Position numbers and translations under genes: made by a program | Shown here: one piece after another, positions 33,501 to 43,034 of the stretch | Numbering within the stretch: the first letter of the stretch is position 1 | How the letters are laid out: each line of letters begins with the position of its first letter | Notes under the pieces: generated by a model | What the model was told of the DNA's origin: nothing | Database searches by the model: none | The model's input: the letters and a program-made list of their open reading frames with translations, nothing else | DNA from: Plakobranchus ocellatus | Taxonomy: Eukaryota; Mollusca; Gastropoda; Plakobranchidae | NCBI GenBank assembly: GCA_019648995.1 | Contig: BLXT01007982.1 | Coordinates: 396,625 to 443,439, forward strand | Reading direction: 5' to 3' | Length of the DNA stretch: 46,815 nucleotides

Positions 33501-36500
33501 TGGGAAACGTTTACCTTGTTGGCAATTTTGTTGATTGATTACCATCTTTTAAAGAGTAAATAAGAATAAAAAAAGAAATAAAACATTCACCTCCTGACTT
33601 AGCCCAAAGATAGGATTATACTTAAAAATGTCTCCATTTTAATTTTAAAATGTGAAATAAAATTCTACACATACTTTCTTGCTAAAAAAAACACAACAAC
33701 AACAAGTTAACTTAAGTACAATATATAGTGTGTGACCACAGCAAATACTCAAATTATTGATTAACTGATTTAGTCCCAGAAATAAAGAAAAATCACCCCG
33801 GAGTGCAGCACTTGCCCTTAAAAAAAAAAACTTTCTAGGTCAAGAGAGTTTTAAATTTGAATTCAGCATTAAATTTTCTTTCTTTTGATGTGTATATTTA
33901 TTGATGTTGGAAATTTTTTGTTTTTGGGAGATTATGATTTTATGTTTGTGGAGCAGGCCAAATCATATTGTAAATAGTGCTACTTTCATACAAAAAATAC
34001 ACAATTTTACGTCCCCAACCTGTTGATTTCGTTGGTACCACCAAGTAGAGAATAACTCTTTTTGAAAGCCTTCACTCATGGTCAACTCTAGATCTATGGG
34101 CAATAGTAACAACAACTTCATAAGGTTAAGCGGCTGTCAACAGCTCGGCTGCCTTCATTTCAGTCCTTAAGCCGCTGTCACCGGCTCAGCATTTCAAAGC
34201 AAATATATAGAAAAAAAAGGTGCAAAACTATGTTCATCCCGTAAGAACCAGTTGGGAACACTATACACTTCCTTTTCACTTTCATTTTCATATTGTATTG
34301 TTGATACTAAATAATTTAGAGTGCTTTGCACGTTTGTGCTCTTTTTTTTTCACCGTTGCCTAAGTAAATGTCAGAGATGGGAACAACTACCCTCCAAAAA
34401 ATCCTGAGGTAGTCGTATGTATGTATATACATAGATACAATATATATATGGTCAGTAGGAAACAAATCCGGAATTCAGGAAAAATCCTGAGAATGCCCAT
34501 CTCTGAAACGTGGTTGAAACAAACCCTTACCATTGTAGAATGACTGCAGAGAAGGCATTAGATTTTTTTAAAGCCAAATGTTAAATGATTCTAGTAATGG
34601 TTATGAAAGTCAAATGGTTCTGAGGCTAGTGTTGATCAGTTACACAACTATAGTAGTGATAGTAAGACGGACAGTAGGGGTGATATCAATTGGCCTGTGC
34701 CCCCTGGATCTAGACCTAGTTATAATGTAAGAGAAGGAGACTACATGCAGAATAGGATGAATCAGCTGATTCTATTTATAGCAGCTCTAGACCCAATTCT
34801 ATAAATGCTGCATCTAGACCTAGTTTTAGATCTACACCCACAGATAATGCAGCATTTAGACCTAGTTCTATATTCACAGATACTGTTTTGGACTCAGATT
34901 TAAAGTAAAGATGTAGCTTATTATAAAAAATCATTTAAAAAAAGTTTTTGCTCAATTTCTTTGAAATTTTCTGTATACTTGGACATACTGTTAGGCTTTT
35001 GGATATTACACAAGATAAGTATCTTAGAGTGCATGAGGTGCTTGAGTTTGAGGTGAGGGGAAAAAAAATTGGTGTTCTTACAGTGCATACCTGATATATC
35101 GACATTGAAGGTTCCAGACAAGCAATGTCGATATAAGAGAAAGTCGATATAAAAGAAACCTTTTTGAAAGAAGTTTTGTTTGTTGACAGGGGTAAATTTT
35201 ATTAGGTTGGTATGGTTTTTGTATAAAGCCAGTGAACAACAAGATCATCTCAGGCGTTTAGGCTCTCATTCAGGTCATGGCATTGGTGCAGGGCTCAAAC
35301 CCGTGATAAAAGGGTCCTTGCAGATCTCAGGGCGGACTTGCATGCTACTGCGCCACCGATGTCCCCGTGTATTTAATAACAGAATTTTTTTTTTTTTTTT
35401 TGCATAATATAATGAAAAGCAGCTACGTATTGCAGCTATTTCTCTTGAGTTAAAAAATCGATTAAACGAGCCCCCCTTCCCTTTCATTCAAGTGATTGTT
35501 TGGCCTTTAAAAGGACCGGTTGGGTTAAATCAAATTTTCATTAACCCTCTTTGTCAGCCTATCCCATTCACTTTCTACACCTTTTTGACTAGTAACAGTC
35601 AAATCGAACGATCTTTCAGTTTTTGTATACACACTGACCGATTGAGTTAGTTACATTTCAGTTCCGCGCCTTCTTATCACCGCCTGTACAGTCGCTCCCT
35701 TGTACACACTAGCTCAGGTATAGGCCTTTTTGTCTACCGTCCACATATGTCTGTGGTCCAACCAGTGGGTGGGAGACAAAGGGATAGGCGGGTCTTTCGC
35801 TATCACCAAAGATCTAGGGCTAGATTTTGGCTGGCGGCATATTTGTGAGGGAGATCAAATCAACTGAAAACCGTTTTCCTACACTAGTTTGGTTGCTTAC
35901 ATGTCGATATAAGAGAAATATAGAAGGAGTGGGCGTCGATATAGCGGAAAGTGTTTACTAACAATAAAGAGGAAAAAAATATGGGCTTAGAAGAGCATGT
36001 CGATAGAAGGGCAAAGTTGAAAGAAGCGATGTCGATATAAGTGGTGCGCACTGTATTTGTATTGTTTTTCATCAGATAAAAGATTTGCTGAAAATTATTT
36101 CACATACGCAACATACATATAGTTGTGTTCTGCATTTATTTCTGTAAAAATTGGTATGTAACACTATGGGGCTTTTATTTGTTTGAGCCATGTTCAAACA
36201 TAAAAACAGAAACACACTGTAATGCTCCCCCAAAATGGGCTGGCACGAGAAGTTGTTTTTCCCTTGGGCACTAAATCAGTTAAAATAAAGGAGATGTATT
36301 TAAGAAGTAGATTATCCTAATGAAAATGCTCACAGTGTTTGTAACAGCCCTAAAAAGGTCAAAAATTCATTACACTTTTAAACCTTACGCAGCTTATCAT
36401 AATTTGTCCAGCTCTTAGAATCAATATATCCATTATAAGTTTAGAAATCTTAAATGCCGTGCTAATTAGTATATATAGACATATTTGCATCAGTTGTTTT

Positions 36501-39500
36501 TCATCTAAAAACAGTCAAACTTGTCCATGATAGCCATTGAAGATCTTAGATAAATGGGGTCATTTTGAGCAGTGAATACCCTTTGATCGATTCAAAGAGG
36601 AAACCAAGTCTAGAGCTTAACTTTCAGCAATACTAAACTACCTCATACTAAACAAAAACATCTCCTTACTAAGCTTCACAAATATATAAAAGCAAAAGGT
36701 TGGCAAGCTTAAAACTTCCTGCAAGCCTATTAAAAAGCTATGGTAATGTAAACTGCAAGGGTCACTCGAAACTTGCGCCAGACTGAACAAGAAATTAAAT
36801 TTCCAAGATTGTATAGTCAACATATTGGCCGTTCTCTGCTCATACAAAGGATGCCCATATAAGGGTACTGAACATCCATTTTAAATTAAAAAGAAAATGT
36901 AAAAGTTTCATCCGTAACCTCAATGGCGATCGATAAGGATTTGAAATATCCATATGAAAATGAAAACAAACTTGAAAGATAAACCAGCAGCCTTTCTTTC
37001 ACTTCCTCTGCCCAAAAAACCAAGATGGTATGCACACACACCAAAATGATTAAAATCTCTATTCCTATCTACAGTTACCCAGCTTAATGAGCGTTGGTGT
37101 ATATTGACAGATGTGAATGGAATCTTCAACATAAGGCAACATACTATTTTTGTATATAACACTATCCTCCCACTAACTCTTTCTTTTTTAAATAGATCCC
37201 TTTCTCTCTGTCTGTTTTTTTTTCCTTCTCTCCTGCATGCAAGCCCTATCTCAGGTGCAAAAATATTGGCCCAAGATGGGCCACAAAACTATTCCTCCAC
37301 ATTCTCTCTTCCTGTCGAGACTTTCTATATCAGCTTGTTAATGTTATAGACCTGGTGACTAATCCCCACCCCTCTTATCATCAATTTCAACCCTTGCAAC
37401 AGAAAAAGAAAGTGGAGGATGATGAAAAGGTAGAGGCATATAATTGAGCCATCACCTCTCTAGCAGGTGATGGCACAGAATGGTAAGTTATAAGTAGTCA
37501 TTTACATCGTCTATTGGTAAACAGGTTGCCCGCCCTTGCGTTGGACAGGTGGTTGCATTGAGTAGTAAAATAAAGGAAAAAGAAGCAAGGGAGTCAAAGG
37601 AGAGTGATCATCAGTACAGGTGTCTATATATTTTCTAGTTGGCAAATTTTTTTTTTTTAATATCGTAATTGAGTTGCCTTCAAATCCCAGAATTTTTATT
37701 GTTTGGTTTGCTTCCTTAATGGTGATCTTGTCCTTACATCGTTTTAAGTTTAGAAATGTAAAAAATGAAACTAACGTAAAACCACAGGCTCTTTATACGC
37801 TTTTTTTTTCTAATGAAACCATCCAGTGACCAGGAAAAAAATACCTTACTGGGTATACATTCTCCTTTCTTCTTGTCATCACACTTTCATGGTTAATAAT
37901 TATGCGGAAAGGTGCCTTTAAAGTAGGAACCATACGTCTATAGGCTTGCCTTCTTGCCTCTACATCACCATAACGAATGTCCAGCTAAAAAGAAAGTACA
38001 GTATTAATAATAAAATTAAATACTTTGGTGCAGAATTTATACCAGGCCATTTGACAACTTAAATGATATTTTTTATTACTTACTTTTACTATTGCAGAAA
38101 GATTCTGAAAAATGGGTTTTATAGAGTTTGAACAGCCTGATAGCACAAATTATGCCTTTATTACCAATAAATACATGATTTATTATTTTATTCATAAATT
38201 TTTTTTTTATACAGGGGATAAAATTGATAGAAGTTGAAACATCAGATAAATTGTTTCGTTGGGATTATGAAAATTCCATGGCTTTTATGCCTTTTTCTAA
38301 ATCCAATTAACATACAGCTTGTATAAATGTGTGATCAAGACTTATTTTCTTCACTTTCTTCACTTGCACATACAGTGCAAGCGGTCTCAAATTGAGCATT
38401 CAAAACTATAAGCCTCATCTTTATTTACCACATGATATAAAATTTTTCTTATTCATGTAGGAAGGAGAGAAAACAAAATTTCTACATTGAGGGCTGAGCT
38501 TTCCGCTTTCTTTATAAACTTTGAAAAACCTCCACTTATAAACTTAAAATGGGCTTCTTCAATTTTTGCCTCTAACCATTTATGTAAAAGTCAGGAAAAA
38601 AAGATAAACCAATATTATGACATGACTTTAGAATATATAACAAAATGTTTTCAAATATGTGTAAGTTCTAACCTTGATGAAATCAACAAACATGTGGTTC
38701 ACAACTCCTTCAATTGCATCAAAGTGTTTTTCAAATCGAGCAACCTTGAATGGTGTACGCATGTCAGCTCCTTCACCTCCAATATCATTGTCACCAGCAA
38801 TGACAATTGTCTGTTAGTGGTAAAAGGCAACGTTAATCGCAACCTTAATCTTAAATCACTGAAGTAAAAAACTGAAAGTAGCAAATAACATGGGAAGAAA
38901 AAGGATTACAATAAGTGATGCAACCGAGTTGAAATCACATTCTGCTTTGAGAGTGTAACTTTACAACAAAACTAAACTTTACAGTTAGATTTATAACTGT
39001 CGCACCTAAATTGAATGCAGTAACTGTAGTGTTAAGTCTTTGGGTGATACTGCAATTCATTTGGCTATAGCAAAGCAAAGCCCTAAGCAAAGGAAATTAC
39101 TATTTGCTAAACCCAGCCTCAACAAAATTAATCTACCTTAGAATATTTTTTTTCATAAAATATACTGTTGAACCTCTCCACATAAGACAAGTATTCATCT
39201 TTAAATGCCTTGCTTCCTTCATCCAGAAGATCACCTAGGAAGACTATGACATCAGGTTGAGTGTGTTCATATACTCGAGAGAATGAATTTCGAAGATATC
39301 TGTTCATGAAAAAATTGAATACTTTATGCATAGATGAAATGAAGACTTTTTATACAATTCAAAGTTACAACAAATGTCTAGCAAACTCTCAAAAAAGGAA
39401 ATGACAATCAATTTCATGTAAAATTTTTAGACAGACTAGTTTATATCAAAATAGTATTTGATATAAGGATAAAAAAACAAACAAACAAATCTAAAACAAT

Positions 39501-40747
39501 GGTACTATAAATAATAATAGGATTGACTTCATTCAAGAAGTCAACCTTTCATATGCGTATCATAAAAGTTTTAAAAACTACATAGACTAAGTAAATTAAT
39601 TTGTAATTTCAATTGAAATTATATTAAAGTGCTGATGAACTCCTTGCTTGTTTCTCCCATATAATTCAGATCTAGCTCTGAATAAAGTTACTACAACAAA
39701 AATGTGATAGAGTGCAGTAACACAAAATTCTTTAAATTTATAACTGAATAATTCTCCACTGTTTTTATTGAACCAAAGTTATATGAAGTTTGTAAAATAC
39801 AATACTTTACACCTTACTGGCAAGGCTTACAGCTTTTTATTCAACAATGGCCTCTATGAAAATGCTTAGTCTGCAATGTTTGGGTGATTAAGTCAAGGAG
39901 CAAAAGATTAAAGGAAGATCAATCACAAATTACAAAAATAGGTAATAACTTTACTCTGCAAAATTACATCCCATAGTATTCAAGAACCTTAAATTTATGA
40001 GAAGTCAACCTTTGAGGTTTCTACTGTATACTTTGCAGCTAGCTTATTTTCAGTCTACAAATTTGTGAGGCAGAAAATTTTCTTAGAGGTCCATTTAAAT
40101 TTGTAGAGGGATAAATTGCATTTCCTTAAAGTTAGGTGAAATGTATTTTTGGGACATGGATTTGGATTTCCTGTGAAAGTATATATATATATTGGAATTC
40201 AGTTTTATCATCATGACTATAATTCATTAAAAAAAATTATTTCATGTCTATTCTCATTTGTTTGTGGACAAATAACAACTTACTCAAAAATAAAAGAGGG
40301 TAAAGGCATGCTGAAGTGCGCTCGGAAGTACATGACATCCACTGAATCAAGGTAAAACGCAATTTATATGGATTTGACAGAATATAAAGCTAGGATCAAA
40401 ATCCACACTTAAATTCACCTTCACTTTCATAATGTTTCTCATGAAGTAAAGATATGGGTCTCTTCATATTCCCTTTAAAAAAAGTTGGTATAAAAAATAT
40501 TCATCAAAACTGAAATGCATGGAAAACATGTAGGCAGACAAAGAAAGACACTAACAGATTAAAATTATTTCAAGCTTAAGTTTTAAAGTGCTGTAAACTT
40601 CATTAACTACTCAATCTCTTTAAGCTTCATTCACACCTGTCAGAGTCCCAACGGGCTAGAGCCCCAATTGGAAATCCCATTTCATCTTGTATTCCAATGA
40701 GTTGTGGATCAGCCACAAACAAAGCAACCATCTCCTCTTCTTTGTTC
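27466..40747 (-). CDS. Cdc1/PGAP5-like metallophosphoesterase, 8 exons seen, 5' end missing
   Basis: Calcineurin-like phosphoesterase of the Cdc1/Ted1/PGAP5 type. Relatives are ER-Golgi membrane enzymes that act on ethanolamine phosphate of GPI anchors; this substrate is inferred. Exons, in gene order: 40747-40637, 39299-39137, 38810-38673, 37984-37850, 33330-33280, 33015-32814, 28496-28350 and 27590-27466. All phases agree, giving 356 residues. Metal-site motifs occur in family order: VADPQ, GDLLDEG, GDND, NHES and AHWH, followed by the lineage-typical EIMVPTCSYRMG and WLPSR. A hydrophobic helix after WLPSR is a C-terminal membrane anchor, followed by an acidic tail. The expected N-terminal signal anchor and start codon are not visible upstream of 40747. 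They may be beyond the transposons or outside the window. The motifs look intact, so the gene is probably functional. Confidence 0.85.
28350..28496 (-). CDS. Phosphoesterase exon with WLPSR motif and membrane helix
   Basis: The acceptor is TTTTCCTCTGCAG. The exon completes an Asn codon, then reads KSGLMKYTVLWLPSRYPLLY followed by about 20 hydrophobic residues. It leaves through a GTTAGT donor (phase 1) or reads on to TAG at 28345-28347. The WLPSR block before the final helix is the strongest link to the exon upstream. Confidence 0.8.
28612..28705. repeat. 47-bp tandem duplication
   Basis: Two adjacent diverged units start at 28612 and 28659, each beginning AGTCCAAAGGACTGAAA. The start of each unit is itself a short inverted repeat (AGTCC-AAA-GGACT). 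Confidence 0.8.
28862..28935 (-). repeat. tRNA-derived SINE head remnant
   Basis: The minus strand reads an A-box-like GCTGATATAGTGCC, then CTGTTACCAGGTGGGAGGGG, then a B-box GGTTCGATTATTGG at about 28865-28878. This order and spacing match the RNA polymerase III promoter of tRNA-derived SINEs. The A box is degenerate, and the fold is not good enough to call a functional tRNA. Confidence 0.5.
29263..29265. other. Three undetermined bases
   Basis: NNN lies in the intron between phosphoesterase exons. It has no visible effect on any call. Confidence 0.99.
29760..29879. repeat. 60-bp tandem duplication
   Basis: Two adjacent units, 29760-29819 and 29820-29879, share GAAAAAAAATGATACTGCCT and AACTTCACATAGAT, with a few differences. 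It looks like a recent local duplication. Confidence 0.85.
29880..32813 (-). other. Phosphoesterase intron, no element recognised
   Basis: AT-rich intron between the exons at 28496 and 32814. Open frames here (for example 31278-31505 plus and 31595-31840 minus) match nothing I know. Confidence 0.55.
32814..33015 (-). CDS. Phosphoesterase exon with PTCSYRMG motif
   Basis: The acceptor is TTTCATTTCAG and the donor GTGAGG. It has 67 codons plus one base. The exon begins SHIYSCATC, has a charged middle, and ends EIMVPTCSYRMGVPYMGYG. The last segment is a conserved block that follows the catalytic histidines in this family. Confidence 0.88.
33280..33330 (-). CDS. Phosphoesterase exon with AHWH metal-binding motif
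   Basis: A 17-codon exon reading ILKFVQPHAVISAHWHW. The A-H-x-H pair corresponds to the G-H-x-H motif that binds both metals in calcineurin-like phosphoesterases. The acceptor is ATTCCTCAG, the donor GTGAGT, and both phases are 0. Confidence 0.88.
33331..34371 (-). other. Phosphoesterase intron segment with a small direct repeat
   Basis: AT-rich. A direct repeat of about 24 bases, TTAAGCNGCTGTCANC followed by GCTC, occurs at 34126-34149 and 34167-34190. I see nothing else. Confidence 0.5.
34372..34505. mobile_element. Miniature element with CAGAGATGGG ends
   Basis: CAGAGATGGG at 34372-34381 faces CCCATCTCTG at 34496-34505. The ends resemble hAT-type termini. The flanks AAATGT and AAACGT could be a mutated target duplication. 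The 134-bp interior holds a TATATA tract and two AAATCCTGAG-like words. It is too short to code. Confidence 0.45.
34578..34908 (+). pseudogene. Broken Ser/Arg/Pro-rich coding remnant, unrecognised
   Basis: Three consecutive pieces in different frames look protein-coding. They are MLNDSSNGYES; then NGSEASVDQLHNYSSDSKTD to YNVREGDYMQNR; then ESADSIYSSSRPNSINAASR to FTDTVLDSDLK before TAA at 34906-34908. Two small frameshifts separate them, near 34612 and near 34760. The motif S/F-R-P-S/N-aromatic or Ser recurs four times (SRPSY, SRPNS, SRPSF, FRPSS), matching a TAGACCTAGTT-like DNA repeat. It lies antisense in a phosphoesterase intron. I do not recognise the source. It may be a captured gene or transposon tail. 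Confidence 0.4.
35081..36053. mobile_element. TA-flanked inverted-repeat element, 973 bp
   Basis: The left end CAGTGCATACCTGATATATC follows TA, and a GACATTG stretch comes next. The right end, inverted, reads CAGTGCGCACCACTTATATC and precedes TA at 36054-36055. GTCGATATAAG-like words repeat near both ends, a subterminal motif. TA duplication suggests a Tc1/mariner-type non-autonomous element. A tRNA-like SINE head lies inside it. No transposase is seen. Confidence 0.65.
35210..35366 (-). repeat. tRNA-derived SINE inside the TA-flanked element
   Basis: The minus strand starts GGGGACATCGG, then an A box (TGGCGCAGTAGC, 35344-35355) and a B box (GGGTTTGAGCCC, 35291-35302) about 42 bases apart, as in polymerase III promoters. 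The body continues for about 80 bases beyond the B box. No poly-A or 3' tail is clearly delimited, so the lower boundary is a guess. Confidence 0.6.
36056..37849 (-). other. Phosphoesterase intron with a possible LINE trace
   Basis: Mostly AT-rich. Near 37344-37400 the plus strand reads LVNVIDLVTNPHPS, reminiscent of the GDxETNPGP motif near the start of some CR1-type LINE frames. The match is too weak for a firm call. Confidence 0.25.
37850..37984 (-). CDS. Phosphoesterase exon with NHES motif
   Basis: A 45-codon exon starting LDIRYGDVEARRQAYRRM and ending INHESVMTRRKENVYP. The histidine of N-H-E is the expected metal ligand. Of two overlapping donors, GTAAGG right after CCA keeps phase 0 and joins the next exon without a stop. 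Confidence 0.88.
38673..38810 (-). CDS. Phosphoesterase exon with GDND motif
   Basis: A 46-codon exon starting TIVIAGDNDIGGEGADMRTP and ending NHMFVDFIK. GDND sits where most calcineurin-like enzymes have GNHD. The metal-binding Asn is kept but the usual His is absent. The acceptor is CCACTAACAG and the donor GTTAGA. Confidence 0.88.
39137..39299 (-). CDS. Phosphoesterase exon with GDLLDEG motif
   Basis: This exon completes the Arg of WDSDR, then has 54 codons, YLRNSFSRVYEH to EKKYSK. It contains QPDVIVFLGDLLDEGSKA, the G-D-x-x-D-x-G metal-site motif. The acceptor is ATGAACAG and the donor GTAGAT. Confidence 0.9.
40637..40747 (-). CDS. Phosphoesterase first visible exon, DPQ motif
   Basis: A 111-base exon: one leading base, 36 codons and two trailing bases. 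It reads NKEEEMVALFVADPQLIGIQ to GALARWDSD. D-P-Q replaces D-x-H of motif I, as I recall for the Cdc1/Ted1 branch. The upstream acceptor TTGCTTATAG shows that at least one more 5' exon exists. It was not found. Confidence 0.88.
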
Positions 40748-41390
40748 CTATAAGCAAATCAAGAATAAGAAATTTAATGGAACCTTTCCTTGCTAGACAA
40801 TTACACATTATAGTAGAATAAAAAAAAAAAAAAAAAGAAATATGAATTAAAACTCAATCCCATCTTTTTTTTCAAATCCAGTGGCTTGTGAGCAGATGCT
40901 CCTCAGCCAAGTGTCATGAAATAGTAGGCTGAGGTTTCCTTCAGCTGTTCAGTTATAAAGTATGTGTGTGACAAATGGTTGCTTCCAGTGTAGGCTAGAC
41001 CTAGATTAGCTCGAGACTCAAAATGGATTATCTTGCATTTTGGCCTTACTTATTTGTAATGCTTGGTTAGATTTTGAGTAGGCCTAGATTAGACCTATTT
41101 TTAGTTTAGCAGTACTATTTTGGTTTCTGCTCTGTTTACCCTAATAGATTTAGGGATTCTGGAGATTCTGGAAGGTTTGCGAACATTTTGTTTACAAGAT
41201 GATGTTGCTAGACCATAACAATGGTGGATGTATCAAGTGTGGAACTTTGATTGGCCAGTATTTTTAGCTAACTTTGATAACATATTTCAGTAATATCTTC
41301 TTTGTTCAGAAATTCTAGAATGTATGATTTTGAAATCTATTGGTTAATTAGCATATATGCGAGTATGTTTTAGAACCTGTGGGCGGTGGG

Positions 41391-41496
41391 TATATAAGAA
41401 GGGTTGTGAGAATGTTTGGGAGAGCTAGTACAGACCGTTGAGAGATAAACTGCTATGTTTAGAGCTTGTAGATCTAAATAATTGTAAAAAAATAAA
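41391..41496 (+). promoter_or_regulatory. LTR-like TATA box and AATAAA pair
   Basis: TATATAAGAAGGG at 41391 is followed about 100 bases later by AATAAATTGC at 41491-41496. This TATA-start-poly(A) spacing is what a retrotransposon LTR shows. No TG..CA borders, target duplication or second copy could be fixed in the window. A solo LTR roughly within 41130-41530 is a guess. Confidence 0.3.
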
Positions 41497-41542
41497 TTGC
41501 CGTTCTGAAACTGTTCCTCATTCAAGTTAATAAATCAAAAGA

Positions 41543-41931
41543 ATGCTGAGGATATCATGGACAGAAAAAAAGTCCAATGAATTGGTACTGAAAGAGGCTA
41601 ATCTTGAGTGATCACTTATTAAAACCATAAGACAGAGGCAACTGCAGTTTTTAGCCACATTTGCCAACACTTGGGTTCAGAACACTTAGCAACCACTGGA
41701 AAGATTGAAGGCAAACACAGAAGAAGTAGACAGAGAATACCCTTTATTGAAACTCTTAAGTTATGGGCAATTGGCAAGGGTAGCCACAACAATTTTGTTA
41801 AGTTAACTGAGAAAAGGTTTGAGTGGAGAAACATGATCGCCAATGTCCATTCCAAACAGGTACCTGCAGAAGAAACCTTTTGCCCAATTTTCTGCAAGAC
41901 TAAGAGTGATTTCTGTTTTTCGTCTACTTAA
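41543..41931 (+). pseudogene. LINE reverse-transcriptase C-terminal fragment
   Basis: The first frame reads MLRISWTEKKSNELVLKEAN, has a stop, then SLIKTIRQRQLQF. After a frameshift near 41660 a second frame reads HLATTGKIEGKHRRSRQR and WRNMIANVHSKQVP before TAA. This order (LRISWT, LIKTIRxRQLxF, TGKIEGK-RxRxRQR, WRxMIANV) is the usual C-terminus of many animal non-LTR retrotransposon ORF2 proteins. Stops and a frameshift mean it is dead. The catalytic reverse-transcriptase core is absent. Confidence 0.7.
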
Positions 41932-42048
41932 ATAAAAGAACTCATTGTCACAGGCAGAGCTCAACTGGATCTATAACTACACAGCACTAAGCCATTCATG
42001 ACAATGTGGTGTTGTTGATGTTAGGTGCTGAAGGGAGAAGCTGATGTC

Positions 42049-42201
42049 TTAGGCCTTGTAGGCAAGGAAAAACAGCAGGATGTGTAGAGTTGTTTCAATC
42101 TGGGCACTGCACAGTGGGCATGTGGGTGGATGTTCTAGATTGATTCTACCTAGATGGTGTTTCAGGGGAATATGCTGAGTGTGTAGGCCGCAGATTGGAC
42201 C
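42049..42201 (-). pseudogene. Non-LTR retrotransposon zinc-knuckle fragment
   Basis: The minus strand reads GLHTQHIPLKHHLGRINLEH then PPTCPLCSAQIETTLHILLF, with TAA at 42049-42051. The arrangement H-x-P-L-x-x-H-L-x-R, C-P-x-C, E-T-x-x-H-I-L is the cysteine-histidine tail found after RNase H in many jockey- or R1-like elements. Only this end survives. It points the opposite way to the neighbouring LINE fragment. Confidence 0.6.
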
Positions 42202-42615
42202 AATCCAACGTGATCTTCTTTGCTTTGATTCTTAGAAAATTTATGTTATCTAGGACTTTTTTGATAAAGCCTACCCATCTCTTACTCTTTCACTGTCTAT
42301 TTTCACATTCAGAAAGAGCTGATCATATTTCTCTTGATCATTCATGGATCATCCAACAAAAAAATTTCATGTCAGACTTGTACAACATCAGCTACATAAT
42401 AAAAACACTGTTGATTCTCTTCTTTCTTTGAAAATATTAAAAATAAAATCTGTGTTGTCTCTAAATATTATTTAGAATATCTTGAACAATTGTTCAACTT
42501 TGAAAGCTCAAAGATGTAGTTATTGAGATTGATATCTTTGTCTTTTTCAGGAATGATTGAACTAATTTCATAACAACTTCTTTGGCTATTGAAGTTGATC
42601 AATTTTGGCATAACT

Positions 42616-42990
42616 GGTAAATTAGACGAGTTTTACCTGTAAAATGAAGTATAATTGTAGTTCTGTCGTCCTGTAATATTCTGAGGATTCAACTGAGAGA
42701 CATGAGCACCTTGCTTGTGAGTCACTCTTTGTCGATGAGAACGCTGTCTCTCACTTATGGCAGACAGTATTTCCAATTCTGACAGCCAAATTTTGTATTC
42801 TCAATGGAATGAATAATCCTTTGAGCTCATGTGATACTTAAATTTAATTATATAACTGCACATCATTAAGGTAGCCACAGGGAATGGGTAGGGAGGGCAG
42901 TTGAACCCTCAGAATATTACAGGACAATAGAACTACAATTACATAGAATCTATATACTTTATTTTATAGGTAAAACTCGTCTAATTTATC
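42616..42990. repeat. Long inverted repeat at the DIRS-like 3' end
   Basis: The arms 42616-42696 and 42898-42990 match in inverse orientation (GGTAAATTAGACGAGTTTTA and CTGTAATATTCTGAGG are shared), with an insertion of about 10 bases in one arm and roughly 200 bases between them. It would form a strong hairpin. Confidence 0.8.
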
Positions 42991-43034
42991 AATTCTGTCG
43001 TCCTGCTTAATATTCATGGCGTTAAGCTGAGACT

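Noticed and set aside
38487..38867. 126-codon plus-strand open frame
   Set aside because: It is antisense to the GDND exon of the phosphoesterase and resembles no protein. The minus-strand reading has splice sites and family motifs.
39160..39180. CTGTTGAACCTCTCC as a transposon end
   Set aside because: It is inside the GDLLDEG exon, encoding part of YVERFNS, so the resemblance is chance.
40005..40031. Transposon end GAGGTTTCTACTGTA
   Set aside because: It resembles the pogo-like ends elsewhere, but no facing partner was found nearby.
41619..41897. 92-codon minus-strand open frame with hydrophobic stretch
   Set aside because: It is the reverse of the LINE C-terminal fragment, whose plus-strand reading has recognisable motifs. 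It does not supply the missing membrane anchor of the phosphoesterase, since no matching donor and phase were found.
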